DNA of 61,867 nt. Origin: Paenibacillus timonensis (lineage in GTDB: Bacteria; Bacillota; Bacilli; Paenibacillales; Paenibacillaceae). Positions 16,648-26,246 of this stretch are shown here, piece by piece. Location of the stretch: assembly GCF_022427145.1 (NCBI RefSeq), contig NZ_JAKSXN010000034.1:1-61867 (forward strand), given 5' to 3'. The translations under genes and the position numbers were made by a program. The notes beneath the pieces are model-generated. The model was not told the origin of the DNA and made no database searches. It saw only the letters and a list, made by a program, of their open reading frames with translations. The stretch's first letter is position 1, and every line of letters begins with the position of its first letter.

Positions 16648-17846
16648 CGGCTTTCCCCCTCCCCCATTCCCTCATCGCCCGCCGCCTCGTCCTCTTCCTC
16701 AGAGACGAGCGACATAAACAGCTCGACCATCGCTTCCTCCGGCTCGGCCCCGCCGGTTTGTCGCTGGTAAAACTTGCGGAACAGCTCATGCACCGGCACG
16801 CTCGCGCGGGACGTTAGCTCATCCTCCTCCAGCTCCCGTCCGGGATACACCGGCCGGATATGCACGATGCCTTCATGGGCTTTGCGCAGCGCCTGGATAT
16901 CGCCCAGTGACATCGCTTCGCTTAGGCTGATTTCGAGGTCGATGAACGCATTCGCGTCTCGGCCCTCCTCCAGCCAGCGATACGCTTCCGCGAGACCGCC
17001 CCGGCAGCTCCAACGCACCAACGGCCGACCGCTGCTCAGAAACAGCTCTTCCAGGACCGGCTCCTTGCCAGGTGCCACGTCCAGCAGCATCACCGACTTG
17101 GCTTGTCCCGCCTCGGAAAAAGAATACGCCAGCGGCGACCCGCTGTACCGGGTCAGTCCGCCGCCCTTCACCGCTTGAGGCCGGTGGAGGTGGCCCAGCG
17201 CCGTGTATTGCGCGCCAACGTCGAGCGCCGACGGATCCACGGTATAGGCGCCGCCAACCTGGATCGGACGTTCGGAGTCGGACTCGAGTCCGCCAAGCAC
17301 ATATATATGGCTCATCGCGAGGTTGATGGTGTCCGGGCGAAATGCACCGGCCAGCTGGCGCATGAGCAGCCCCACCTTGGCGCTGTAGGCGAGCCGCAGC
17401 TCGGATTCGTCCGCATCGCCGGCCAGCAGCTCGGACAGCCGGGCCTCCGACGGATACGGAAGCGCGGCGATGACCGCCGTTTCCCCGGTGCGGGCAACGG
17501 GGACGGCGATCGCTTCCGGCACCGGCAGCCCCACCAACGAGATGCCCCGGCGCGCGACCAGCGGCGATACGGCGGCCACCCGCTCCGGCTGGTCATGGTT
17601 GCCGGCGATCACCGCCAGATGGCAGCCGGTCTCCATCAGCCGTGCCGCCGCTTCGTAGAACATCCCCTCCGCCGCAGCCGGCGGGTTCACGCTGTCATAG
17701 ACGTCGCCGGCCATCAGGATGAGATCGACCTGCTGCTCCTTGACCATCCGCACCAGCTCGTCCAGGAACGCCTCCTGCTCCGCGAGCCGGCTGCGTCCCT
17801 CCAGCGTGCGACCCAAATGCCAATCGCCCGTATGTAATATGCGCAT
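16644..17846 (-). CDS. sbcD: Exonuclease subunit SbcD (Mre11-like nuclease)
   Basis: A 400-residue calcineurin-type metallo-nuclease, partner of SbcC. The metal-binding motifs are in order: D8-W-H10 in ILHTGDWHLG, then AGDVYD, then AGNHDQPE, then GHLH. An in-frame ATG 45 bases upstream exists, but the ATG at 17846 directly after GAGGGGGAGGAA puts MRILHTGDWHLG at the N-terminus as in the family. It is upstream of and translationally coupled to sbcC. A 700-base repeat-rich gap separates it from addA, although addB-addA-sbcD-sbcC is one cluster in B. subtilis. Confidence 0.95.
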   Translation of the reverse strand: MRILHTGDWHLGRTLEGRSRLAEQEAFLDELVRMVKEQQVDLILMAGDVYDSVNPPAAAEGMFYEAAARLMETGCHLAVIAGNHDQPERVAAVSPLVARRGISLVGLPVPEAIAVPVARTGETAVIAALPYPSEARLSELLAGDADESELRLAYSAKVGLLMRQLAGAFRPDTINLAMSHIYVLGGLESDSERPIQVGGAYTVDPSALDVGAQYTALGHLHRPQAVKGGGLTRYSGSPLAYSFSEAGQAKSVMLLDVAPGKEPVLEELFLSSGRPLVRWSCRGGLAEAYRWLEEGRDANAFIDLEISLSEAMSLGDIQALRKAHEGIVHIRPVYPGRELEEDELTSRASVPVHELFRKFYQRQTGGAEPEEAMVELFMSLVSEEEDEAAGDEGMGEGESR

Positions 17847-17976
17847 CCGTTCCTCCCCCTCTAACTCCGGCGATCCGCCGGCTTTCCACATGGTTAAATC
17901 ACAAACTACTCACCAGGCTCTCTTTCGTCAGCCAGTCTAACGTTTTTACGATCTGCCTGAGAGTTACCCCAGAAAA

Positions 17977-18158
17977 TTCCTGCAATAATACAGTTAATTC
18001 TGTGGAATATGGCCAATCTATCGAATATTCCTGCAAAATACAGTTATTTCTACGAAAATAGGCTAATACCTCAAATTTCCGTAAAATACCTGCATTTTTG
18101 CATCAATTTCACCAGAAACTCCAACTTTGTCCCAAATAACTGCACTTTTGCAGTTTCT
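17977..18158. repeat. Four-unit repeat cluster 1 (CTGCA...CAGTTATTTC family)
   Basis: Four imperfect units of about 24 bases lie at 17977-18000, 18027-18050, 18087-18110 and 18133-18158, spaced roughly 46-60 bases. The first two read ATTCCTGCA..ATACAGTTA and the last reads AAATAACTGCACTTTTGCAG, so the later unit is inverted relative to the first ones. The same units and layout occur at 29316-29504. Confidence 0.7.
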
Positions 18159-18210
18159 CGTTACCGAAAACGCTAAGGGTATCGCAGAACGACGTATCGA
18201 ACCGCACACG

Positions 18211-18397
18211 AATCTAGCACGGACCTTGCACGTTCTGTACACCGACCTTGCACGAACTGTGCACGAACTTCGGGCGGATCTTGCGCGGACCCTGCACGGA
18301 TCTTGCGCGGACCTTGCGCTGATCTTGGCGAACCTTGCACAAACCCTTGCCCCGATCTTGCACCTAGCTTGAACGAACCTTGAGCAAACCGTGTATG
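18211..18397. repeat. 11-base minisatellite, 17 units
   Basis: The segment divides into 17 consecutive 11-base units without a phase change, with consensus close to GAtCTTGCaCG; several units read GACCTTGCACG or GATCTTGCGCG. It sits in the gap between sbcD and addA. A minus-strand frame reads through it as an Arg/Ala/Cys-rich peptide, but with no ribosome binding site. The function is unknown. Confidence 0.8.
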
Positions 18398-18462
18398 ACC
18401 CTATCCGCGTTCCCGAAGCCCACAATTTCACCGTTACATAGTTACACTGTTAACTATTTACA

Positions 18463-18550
18463 AACTTCATAGTTCATAGTTCATAGTTTCTCAGTTTCAT
18501 AGTTTCTAAATATTTGCAGTTTCGCAGTTTCATAGTTTCGCAGTCTCACA
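18463..18550. repeat. Short 7-8 base tandem repeat at the 3' end of addA
   Basis: Tandem copies of TTCATAG followed by TTTCATAG, TTTCGCAG and TTTCTCAG run up to and slightly past the stop codon of addA at 18546. The array is interrupted once near 18500. Confidence 0.7.
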
Positions 18551-21500
18551 GCTTGACCGCTTGGCCGCCATCGAAGAAATACAGCCACTTCTCGTCAACC
18601 GCCGTGCCGGTGATTGCTTCGACCGCTTTGGCGTACAGCTCCAGTTGGAACCGGTACGATTCCGTCAGCGCCGCCGTGCCGCCGCGATGCTCCAGCACCC
18701 GGTCGCTTTTGTAGTCGAGCAGGTACACTTTGCCGCCCGCCGCGAACAGGCAGTCCACGATTCCCTGGATCAGCACGGTTTCCCCGTCCAACTCCTGGAT
18801 CGTTGCCGTGCCAGTCGGATCGGTATCCAACGTTTCCAGGCCGCCAAGCTGCGGCGAGGCTTCCGCCGCGGGCAGCCCATAACTGAACGGCATTTCCCGC
18901 TTCACCCAGTCCGCCTGCCGAAGCAGCTCGCCAAGCGGGCTTATCAACAGCCGCGCGATGTTCTCCGCGTCGATCGCGGCCGCCTGCTCGGCGGTCATGA
19001 TCCGCCGCTCGACCAGCCCGGACAACGTCGCTTGAACCACCGCGATGTCCGGCTCCGCGTCAAACGGCAGATGCTGCATCAGCGTATGGTATGCCACCCC
19101 TCTTTCGGTTGGGGTCAGCTTGCGCTGCTCCATAAACCGCGGCCTCCGCAAATGCAGCTTCAACTCCGGCAGCTCTTCCGCCTCCGCTTGCTCCCGTTCG
19201 CGCGCCAGCTCCGCTTCGGCGAAGATGTCGCGCGCCGGTTCCTCCTGCAGGGCCAACAGCGCCTTCATCTCCGTCACTGACGTTTTGGCCGCGATCCGGC
19301 TCGCCAACGCGTAAGGATACGTCCAGCTGAGCCGGGACTCCACCGCGGTTTTCAACGCAGCGGCCTCCGCATCGTCCGCCTGCTTCCGCAGGACCGCTAC
19401 CGGCCGCCCCGCCAGCAGCGCTTTGATTTGCGCCGGGTCCACCGCCGCAGATTCCGCAGTCGCTGCGGCTTCCGCTCCGCCGGTCTGTCCTGCCGCACGC
19501 GCGGACATAAACGCGATGCGCCACTCGGACGGGCTGTCCGCTAACACGGCGGGCCCTGTTTCCGGCAGCCCGGCAAATTGCCGCAGCTCCCGCATGCTCG
19601 GGTGGCGGATCAACGCCGGGCCGATCCAGTCGAGATAGCAGCGACCGCGCGCCAGCAAGTAATCCGGCAACTGCGGGTCGCTTGCCTCGAGCGCACCGCC
19701 CCAGGCTTCGACGGACTTGGCGAGGTTCTTCACCGAAGAAACGAGCACAAGCTTGTCCTTCGGGCGGGTTAACGCCACGTACAACACGCGCATCTCCTCC
19801 GCGAGCAGCTCCATTTGCGCCCGCCGCCGGATCGCCAGATTCGGCAGCGTCGGATAGCTGACGCGGGTCTCCGCATCGACGTATTTCGGACCAAAGCCCA
19901 TTTCTTTATGCATCAGAAACGGCGCGTTCAAATCCTGCCGGTTAAATTGCTTCGATAACCCGGCAACGAACACGACTGGAAACTCCAAGCCTTTGCTCTT
20001 GTGGATCGTCATGATGCGGACGCCGTCGCCCTGCTCCCCGGCATCCCCGGGTGCGCCGAGGTCGCCGCCGTTTTCGCGCAGACGGGTGACGTAACGCAGG
20101 AAGCGGAACAAACCGGGCGCGGAAGACGACACCTCGTATTGCCTAGCGCGGTCCAGCAACGCTTGCAGGTTGCTTTGACGTTGGGTTCCGCCCGGCAAGC
20201 CGCCGACCCATTCCAAATAACCGGTTTCCCGGTAGATCTCCCGGATCAGGTCGCCCAGCTGTCCGACTCGGGCCATGCTGCGCCAAGCCTCCAGCTGCCG
20301 CAAGAAGGCCTGCAGTTTCATCGCCAAAGCATCCTTGGCCGTTGGACTAACCGTCCCTACCGCCAAGTTAATTGCCGGGGCTTCCCCTGCACCGCCAACG
20401 CTACGGTCCTCCGAAGACGCCTCCGCGTTCCCGGCGGCAGCCCTTGCCCGTGCGAGCACCGCCTCATAGTAACGGCCTCCCGGGAAAGCGAGCCGAATGT
20501 CCGCCAGCTCCTCCTCGGAGAAATCGTACAGCGGGGAACGCAGCACCGCCGCCAGCGGAATGTCCTGCAGCGGATTATCGATCACTTGCAGGAGCGACAG
20601 CATCGTCTCGACCTCGGACGCCTGAAAATACCCCTGGCTCAGTTCCCCATAAGCCGGGATCCCTTCCACCCGAAGCTCCTCGATCATGGCCGGGGCCCAG
20701 GTCAACGTCGAGCGCAGCAAAATCACCATATCCCGGAATGCGACCGGGCGCATGGCCTGCAGCTGTTTGTCGTAGATGCGCAGCGGTTGGCCGCCTTCGC
20801 CCAGCATGCCGCGGATGCGGGCAGCGATCGCGCGGGCTTCCAGCCGCACGGCCTCGATCAACGCTGCCTCATCTTCCTCGTCACCGCCTTCGCTCTCTGT
20901 CGTCTCGCTATCCCCGCGGTCCGCGAAATCCGAACTTCCGCCTGAGCCGGTGTCGCGGTCGATCAGCAAAAGCTCCGGCCGGTAATCCTCCGCCTCCTCC
21001 GGCGGAAATCCTTCCCCGTACACCAGCTCGGCGCGCGGATCGTACGAAATTTCCGCCACGCTTTCGTTCATGATTTGCCGGAACAACAAATTAACCGCAT
21101 CGACGACCTCGCGACGGCTGCGGAAGTTCCGCGCCAAATCGATGCGCAGACCAGTCCCGTCAAAATCGTCGCCATAGGTCCGGTATTTCTCCAAGAACAA
21201 CCCCGGTTCGGCCAAACGAAAGCGGTAGATGCTCTGCTTCACGTCGCCGACCATAAACCGGTTGCCCGGGTTCTCCCGGGCGATCAACCGCACGATCGTC
21301 TCCTGTACCGTATTGGTATCCTGGTATTCGTCCAGCAACACCTCATCGAATTGCAGCCGGTATTCCAGGGCGGCGTCGGACGGCCGAAGCTCGCCCGGCT
21401 CCGAATCCGGATGCCGTAAAATCTGCAGGCAATAATGCTCCAGGTCGGAGAAATCGAGCCAGCCTTTGGACACTTTTTGCTGCCGATACCGTTCCCCGAA

Positions 21501-22574
21501 GTCGCTGACGAGACCGGAAAGCGCGCCAAGCAGCGGAGCCATGTCATGCATCTCCCGCAAAAACGCCTCCGCCGGCCGGCCGTATAGCTGCGTTCGCAAG
21601 TCGGTGACCGTCTTCTTCGCTTCCTCGCGCAGCGCTTTGACCCGCTCCTGCACCTCCGGATCGGTCTGGTCTTTCTTAACCGGCTTCAGCTTGCCGAAGC
21701 TCGTGCCCTGAAACACGTCGTACAGCGAAGCCCAGGCTCCGCGGTTCACCGCTTCCTGCAACGAACGAACCACGTTCAGATCGTCCTCCAGCGTCACGGC
21801 GTAAGGCTCGGGTCCCCCCGGAGACAACGCCAGCGCCTTCGCTTGCGACAACAAGCTGATCGCGCCTCCCAGCGCCAACGTCGTATCGGCCAATAGGCTT
21901 TGAACCCATGCGCTCTTCTCTAAGGCTCCTAGATCCGGAGCCATAAAGGCCGAGGACGCTTCCTGCAGCCAATGATCCGGCCAAGGATGGCTGCGCGAGA
22001 AATCGTAAAGGCGTTGGACCAAGGTGAACACCGCGGCATCGCTGCGTTCCCCGCCAAACCGATCAACCAGTTTCAGAAACGGGCTGTCCGCCGGTTCGCT
22101 GCCGTACTTTTCCTCGAGCAGCTCCTCCAGTACCTCCTGCCGCAACAGCGCCGTTTCGCTTTCGGAAGCGATCCGAAAGACCGGATCGAGCGGGATCAAC
22201 GTGTAATAACGCTGGATGACCTCCATGCAGAACGAGTGGAGCGTCGTAATCGAAGCGCGCCCCAGCATGGCCAATTGACGGTTCAAGTATTCGTTGTTCG
22301 GATCCTTGGCAAGCTCCTTCTCCAGCGCTTCCGTGATCCGCCCCCGCATCTCCGCGGCGGCCGCTTTGGTGAACGTGGCCACCAGCAGCCGGTCCACGCC
22401 TAGCGGTTGATCGCGGTCCGTCAGCTTGCGGATGATCCGCTCGACGAGCACCGCCGTCTTGCCGGAGCCGGCTGCCGCCGCCACCAGCATGTCGCCGCCG
22501 GACAGGGCGATCGCCCGCCATTGGTCGTCGCTCCAATAACTGCCGGCCGGTTTGGGTTTCATCGTGGTCGTCAT
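18546..22574 (-). CDS. addA: ATP-dependent helicase/nuclease subunit A
   Basis: About 1342 residues, the UvrD-like helicase plus nuclease subunit of AddAB, the RecBCD counterpart that resects double-strand ends. Walker A AAAGSGKT (about residues 33-41), then DEYQDTN, VGDVKQSIYRFR, TIHKSKGLEFP and LYVALTRPKD give the superfamily 1 helicase motifs. Near the C-terminus IQGIVDCLF and LLDYKSD form the RecB-type nuclease core. The ATG at 22574 overlaps the addB stop (ATGA) and is preferred over an ATG 141 bases upstream inside addB. Confidence 0.95.
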   Translation of the reverse strand: MTTTMKPKPAGSYWSDDQWRAIALSGGDMLVAAAAGSGKTAVLVERIIRKLTDRDQPLGVDRLLVATFTKAAAAEMRGRITEALEKELAKDPNNEYLNRQLAMLGRASITTLHSFCMEVIQRYYTLIPLDPVFRIASESETALLRQEVLEELLEEKYGSEPADSPFLKLVDRFGGERSDAAVFTLVQRLYDFSRSHPWPDHWLQEASSAFMAPDLGALEKSAWVQSLLADTTLALGGAISLLSQAKALALSPGGPEPYAVTLEDDLNVVRSLQEAVNRGAWASLYDVFQGTSFGKLKPVKKDQTDPEVQERVKALREEAKKTVTDLRTQLYGRPAEAFLREMHDMAPLLGALSGLVSDFGERYRQQKVSKGWLDFSDLEHYCLQILRHPDSEPGELRPSDAALEYRLQFDEVLLDEYQDTNTVQETIVRLIARENPGNRFMVGDVKQSIYRFRLAEPGLFLEKYRTYGDDFDGTGLRIDLARNFRSRREVVDAVNLLFRQIMNESVAEISYDPRAELVYGEGFPPEEAEDYRPELLLIDRDTGSGGSSDFADRGDSETTESEGGDEEDEAALIEAVRLEARAIAARIRGMLGEGGQPLRIYDKQLQAMRPVAFRDMVILLRSTLTWAPAMIEELRVEGIPAYGELSQGYFQASEVETMLSLLQVIDNPLQDIPLAAVLRSPLYDFSEEELADIRLAFPGGRYYEAVLARARAAAGNAEASSEDRSVGGAGEAPAINLAVGTVSPTAKDALAMKLQAFLRQLEAWRSMARVGQLGDLIREIYRETGYLEWVGGLPGGTQRQSNLQALLDRARQYEVSSSAPGLFRFLRYVTRLRENGGDLGAPGDAGEQGDGVRIMTIHKSKGLEFPVVFVAGLSKQFNRQDLNAPFLMHKEMGFGPKYVDAETRVSYPTLPNLAIRRRAQMELLAEEMRVLYVALTRPKDKLVLVSSVKNLAKSVEAWGGALEASDPQLPDYLLARGRCYLDWIGPALIRHPSMRELRQFAGLPETGPAVLADSPSEWRIAFMSARAAGQTGGAEAAATAESAAVDPAQIKALLAGRPVAVLRKQADDAEAAALKTAVESRLSWTYPYALASRIAAKTSVTEMKALLALQEEPARDIFAEAELAREREQAEAEELPELKLHLRRPRFMEQRKLTPTERGVAYHTLMQHLPFDAEPDIAVVQATLSGLVERRIMTAEQAAAIDAENIARLLISPLGELLRQADWVKREMPFSYGLPAAEASPQLGGLETLDTDPTGTATIQELDGETVLIQGIVDCLFAAGGKVYLLDYKSDRVLEHRGGTAALTESYRFQLELYAKAVEAITGTAVDEKWLYFFDGGQAVKL

Positions 22575-25500
22575 GATGGATTCGCTTCCTTTCCGCTCTC
22601 CTGTCCCAGGAGCTGCCAAATCTCGTTTTTGCCCGGCTTGCCGAGCACGTGATACGAATTGCCGTCCAGCGATTCCTCGAACCGGCACACCGGTTTGTAT
22701 GGACAAAACGTACAAGCCGTCTCCATGCCAAGCCGGTAGGGGGCAATCTGCACGTCACCTTCCGTGATGCGCGTACCGATCTCGGCGATCGTCTGCCGAA
22801 CGGAACCCAGCAGCGTATCCCACTGCTCTGGCGTCGCTACGGACGCGCTGCTGTAAAAACCGCCGTCCGCCTTGATCGCCACGGGGATAATCTCCGAATA
22901 GCCTTTTTCCAGTTGGCCGTCCATTTTCGCGATCACATCCCGATCCGCCAGCAGCAAGCCTTTCATTTTGAACCGTTTCAACAGCTCCTGCTGCGCCTGC
23001 TCCGCACTCATCCCGTTGGTGCTCTGAAGCAACGGATTGTGCACGTGGAAGTACAAGGTGCCTGCAGGGAGCGCAGGTTGGCCTAGCCAAGCCTCCGCCG
23101 AAGACAACAAGACGTCCAGGTAGGTGAGCATTTGCAGCGATAAGCCGTAATAGACTTCGTGCAGCTTCAGGTCGGTCTGGCTCGACTTGTAGTCGATGAC
23201 CCGCAGCAGCAAACCATGTTCGCCTTCCGCCATATCGACCCGGTCGATCCGGCCGACGATCTCCATGACGCAGCCGTTCGGCAGCTCGAACGTCAGCGGA
23301 GGCAGCGGCCGACCCGGCCCGAAATCCAGCTCCAGGCCGACCGGTTCGAAGCTGCCGCGGCGCGCTTGCTCGCCAAGGATCAGCGAAGCTCGGCCAACGA
23401 TGGCTTTGAGCTTGCGGGAAATATAACCGTAGCGCTTGGAGCTTAACAGGATTTCTCCCTGCAGCTTCGGCGCCAACTCGTCAACGGCCGAATTCGCCGC
23501 TTGTATCGCTTCCTCCGGCGTGAGGCTGCCCCAGCTCCGGTTTTGCGCTTTGAAAGTGATCGCCATCTGGCTGAGCGCGGCATGGAACAGCTGCCCGATA
23601 TCCGGCGCTTGCAGCCGATAGAGTTGTCTTTCCTTCAGTTTCAGTCCGTGGGAAGCGAAGTGCGCGAACGGACAAGCCGAGAACTGCTCCATCCGCGACA
23701 CGCTCGTCCGCAGCCGCTTGCCGTAGAGCCGCCGGCTGGTCGCCGGCGTCAAGCCGCGCACCCGGTTGCGGTAATCCAGCGACGTGAGCAGCCGCGAGGC
23801 TTTGTGATCCCATTCCGGCCGGTCCTTGTACCATTCCAGCACGCGCCACCACAGCGGGGAAATGGGCTCCCCCGCCTTCCATAGCCGCAACTGACCGATC
23901 AAAACGTTGAGCGCGGGCCCCGGGCGCGAGACAAAATCAAGCTGCGAGGCCGTCAGATCGGCAGAGCCGTTGGCCGGCCCGGGTGCTAAAGCAAGCGGGC
24001 GCTCCTGCAGGCCCGGGAAAATCCGCTTCACGTGCCGGATCACCTCGGATGGCAAAAGCGCGCCGCCTTCTCCATCCGCGGCCGGGTAGCTCAGCCACAG
24101 CGAACGGCTTGCCCCCGACAGCGCCTCGTACACGAGGAACCGCTCATCCAGCAGCTTCCGGGCAAGCCCCGGCGCCAATTCCAGGCCGAGCTCCGCCAGG
24201 CGCTGCCGCTCCTGCTCGCTGAGCACGCCTTCCTCCTGCAGATTGGCCGGCATGATCCCTTCGTTAATGCCCAGCAGGAACAGGTGTTTGACCTGCCCCG
24301 AACGCGTCCGTTCGGTGCTCCCGATCAGCACCTGGTCGAGCGAAGGCGGCACCAGGGCCAACTTCAGTTCCTGCAGACCGGTCTCCAGCACGCCGGCAAA
24401 CAGCTCCAGCTCCAGAGGCTCGTCCCCCATCATTTCCACGATCTGGTCTAGTACGTCCAGTACCGCGCCCCATAATTGGCGATGTTCCATCGCCTGGCGC
24501 GGCTTGCCTTCGCGCACCATCCGGTGCGCCAGCACATCAAGGCGCTGGGCCGCTTCCACGCTCTCCAGCAGGTGATACACCGCGGCACACATGTCTGCGG
24601 CGTTCTTCGCCTTCCGGATCTCTTTCTCGAACGTCGACAAAGGCTCTGCCACCGCAGCGCGGCACCGTTCCAGAAGCTTCAACTGCTCCAAGGCTTTTGC
24701 CGAAGCCGCCGTTTGGTCCTCCTGCTCGAGCGACAGGCTTGGCGCCGACTTCCATGGCCGCCCGTCAAACCAACGGTAGCCTTGAATGCCGCTGGCCAAG
24801 GCGTAGTTCTCCAGCATATCCATATGTCCGCGCGTCAGGCTGCCGTCCAGCGGCAGAAGAAACTCGCTTTTCACGCAGCGGAATACGTCTTCGTATTTCC
24901 AAAAGCCGAGCACCACGTCCAGCGCCGCCCGGATAAAATCGATCATCGGGTGATACAGCATGCTTGCCTTCTGGTCTAGAAAATAAGGAATCCCGTAAGC
25001 TTCCATCGTCGGAGCAAGCAATTCTTCGTAATCCCCCAGATTACGCACCAGCAATGCCATGTCGCGCCAGCGTGCTCCTTCTTCCCGTGCCAGGCGCACC
25101 ATCTCGCGCGCCGCGCCTTCGACTTCGGCCCGCCGGCTGGCGGCCCGGTGCAAAGACAAGGCTTGCTCCAAATCTTTCGGCGGCATGGCCTGCGGCCACG
25201 GCAAACGCCGTTCGTAAGCCGACTCCAGGTACGAAAGCGTCTCGCTCTCCCTGAAACGGGGAAACGGACGTTCCTCCAGCAGCTCCGCCGGCTGCACATC
25301 GATTCCGGCCTCCACGGCCAGTTGGCTCAATGTAATGTAAGCGGACGCCGGAGTATGGAATAGATTTAATTCGTGCGGCACCGTTCCGTCGCGGTAGATC
25401 CGGTCCATCGTCAACGAGACGGTGACGTTCGCGGCTGCCTTGAGCAGCGCGAGAATCGCCGTATATTCCTGCGGCGTGAACGTGTGAAACCCGTCGATCC

Positions 25501-26113
25501 AAATCTCCGCTCCCCGCAAATAAGCCGATTCCGCAGCCCCTTGCGCCAGCTTGACGACATGGTCCTCGTTGTCGATGTACAAGCGGGACAGCTCTTCGTC
25601 GAATTCGGCGAACAACAGGCTGAGGTCGTGCATTTTATCCTTCAATAAAGGGGACTCCCCTTCGGTCTGCTCCAAGAGCCGGTAGTGCTCCTGCAATGCC
25701 GGGAAATCCACGTTATATTTCTTCATTTCCGTATATAGTCCGGCGATCCGGTCGATCAATCCCAGCTGATCCCCGCCGTGCCCGAACAGCTTCAGATCGT
25801 CCTTACGGCGGCGCATGAGCTTGTACAGCAGCATTTTTTTGCCTTCGTCATCGATCGGGACCAGCGCCGCTCCGCCGGTTTCCTGCATGACGCGCAGCGC
25901 CAGACGGCGGAACCCCAGCACTTGGGTGCGGACGGTACCGCGTAGGCCCGGGGCCGTGGCGATCCGCTGTTCGATTTGGAACGTGCCTTGTTCCGGAGTT
26001 AAGAGGATCAGCGGCGGACCGGTGGGATCCTCGCGCAGCGCGGCGGTAACCCGGTCGAGAATGAGGCTGGTTTTGCCGCTGCCGGAGCGGCCGAGTATGA
26101 ACCGTAAAGACAT
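22571..26113 (-). CDS. addB: ATP-dependent helicase/deoxyribonuclease subunit B
   Basis: About 1180 residues, partner of AddA. It has an N-terminal P-loop GRSGSGKT (residues 8-15), an inactive helicase-like core, and a C-terminal RecB-type nuclease with VIDYKSS. An iron-sulfur cluster is built from an upstream Cys (SACPFAHF) and the late CTFCPYKPVC group. The ATG at 26113 has GGAGG eight bases upstream; an ATG 69 bases earlier lacks a site. It heads the addB-addA unit, with four-base overlap to addA. Confidence 0.95.
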   Translation of the reverse strand: MSLRFILGRSGSGKTSLILDRVTAALREDPTGPPLILLTPEQGTFQIEQRIATAPGLRGTVRTQVLGFRRLALRVMQETGGAALVPIDDEGKKMLLYKLMRRRKDDLKLFGHGGDQLGLIDRIAGLYTEMKKYNVDFPALQEHYRLLEQTEGESPLLKDKMHDLSLLFAEFDEELSRLYIDNEDHVVKLAQGAAESAYLRGAEIWIDGFHTFTPQEYTAILALLKAAANVTVSLTMDRIYRDGTVPHELNLFHTPASAYITLSQLAVEAGIDVQPAELLEERPFPRFRESETLSYLESAYERRLPWPQAMPPKDLEQALSLHRAASRRAEVEGAAREMVRLAREEGARWRDMALLVRNLGDYEELLAPTMEAYGIPYFLDQKASMLYHPMIDFIRAALDVVLGFWKYEDVFRCVKSEFLLPLDGSLTRGHMDMLENYALASGIQGYRWFDGRPWKSAPSLSLEQEDQTAASAKALEQLKLLERCRAAVAEPLSTFEKEIRKAKNAADMCAAVYHLLESVEAAQRLDVLAHRMVREGKPRQAMEHRQLWGAVLDVLDQIVEMMGDEPLELELFAGVLETGLQELKLALVPPSLDQVLIGSTERTRSGQVKHLFLLGINEGIMPANLQEEGVLSEQERQRLAELGLELAPGLARKLLDERFLVYEALSGASRSLWLSYPAADGEGGALLPSEVIRHVKRIFPGLQERPLALAPGPANGSADLTASQLDFVSRPGPALNVLIGQLRLWKAGEPISPLWWRVLEWYKDRPEWDHKASRLLTSLDYRNRVRGLTPATSRRLYGKRLRTSVSRMEQFSACPFAHFASHGLKLKERQLYRLQAPDIGQLFHAALSQMAITFKAQNRSWGSLTPEEAIQAANSAVDELAPKLQGEILLSSKRYGYISRKLKAIVGRASLILGEQARRGSFEPVGLELDFGPGRPLPPLTFELPNGCVMEIVGRIDRVDMAEGEHGLLLRVIDYKSSQTDLKLHEVYYGLSLQMLTYLDVLLSSAEAWLGQPALPAGTLYFHVHNPLLQSTNGMSAEQAQQELLKRFKMKGLLLADRDVIAKMDGQLEKGYSEIIPVAIKADGGFYSSASVATPEQWDTLLGSVRQTIAEIGTRITEGDVQIAPYRLGMETACTFCPYKPVCRFEESLDGNSYHVLGKPGKNEIWQLLGQESGKEANPS

Positions 26114-26183
26114 GGAAATACCTCCTACGACGGACAATTCGTTAGTCTCCAGTATAGCATAAATACGATCAAACATTCGCATA

Positions 26184-26227
26184 TAAAAAACCAGCCCCGC
26201 TCCGCGCTAGTCCGCGAAACGAGGCTG
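26184..26227 (-). terminator. Terminator downstream of the 26247-26660 gene
   Basis: A 15-base stem (26192-26206 with 26213-26227) that is fully paired on the minus-strand RNA if G-U pairs are allowed, followed by six T. It ends 70 bases before the addB start and separates the two genes. Confidence 0.8.
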
Positions 26228-26246
26228 TTGTACCGTCATTTTCCAC

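Noticed and set aside
18063..18431. 122-residue minus-strand frame rich in Arg, Ala and Cys
   Set aside because: It is the 11-base minisatellite read in one frame; the start would be GTG with no ribosome site and the amino-acid repeats follow from the DNA period.
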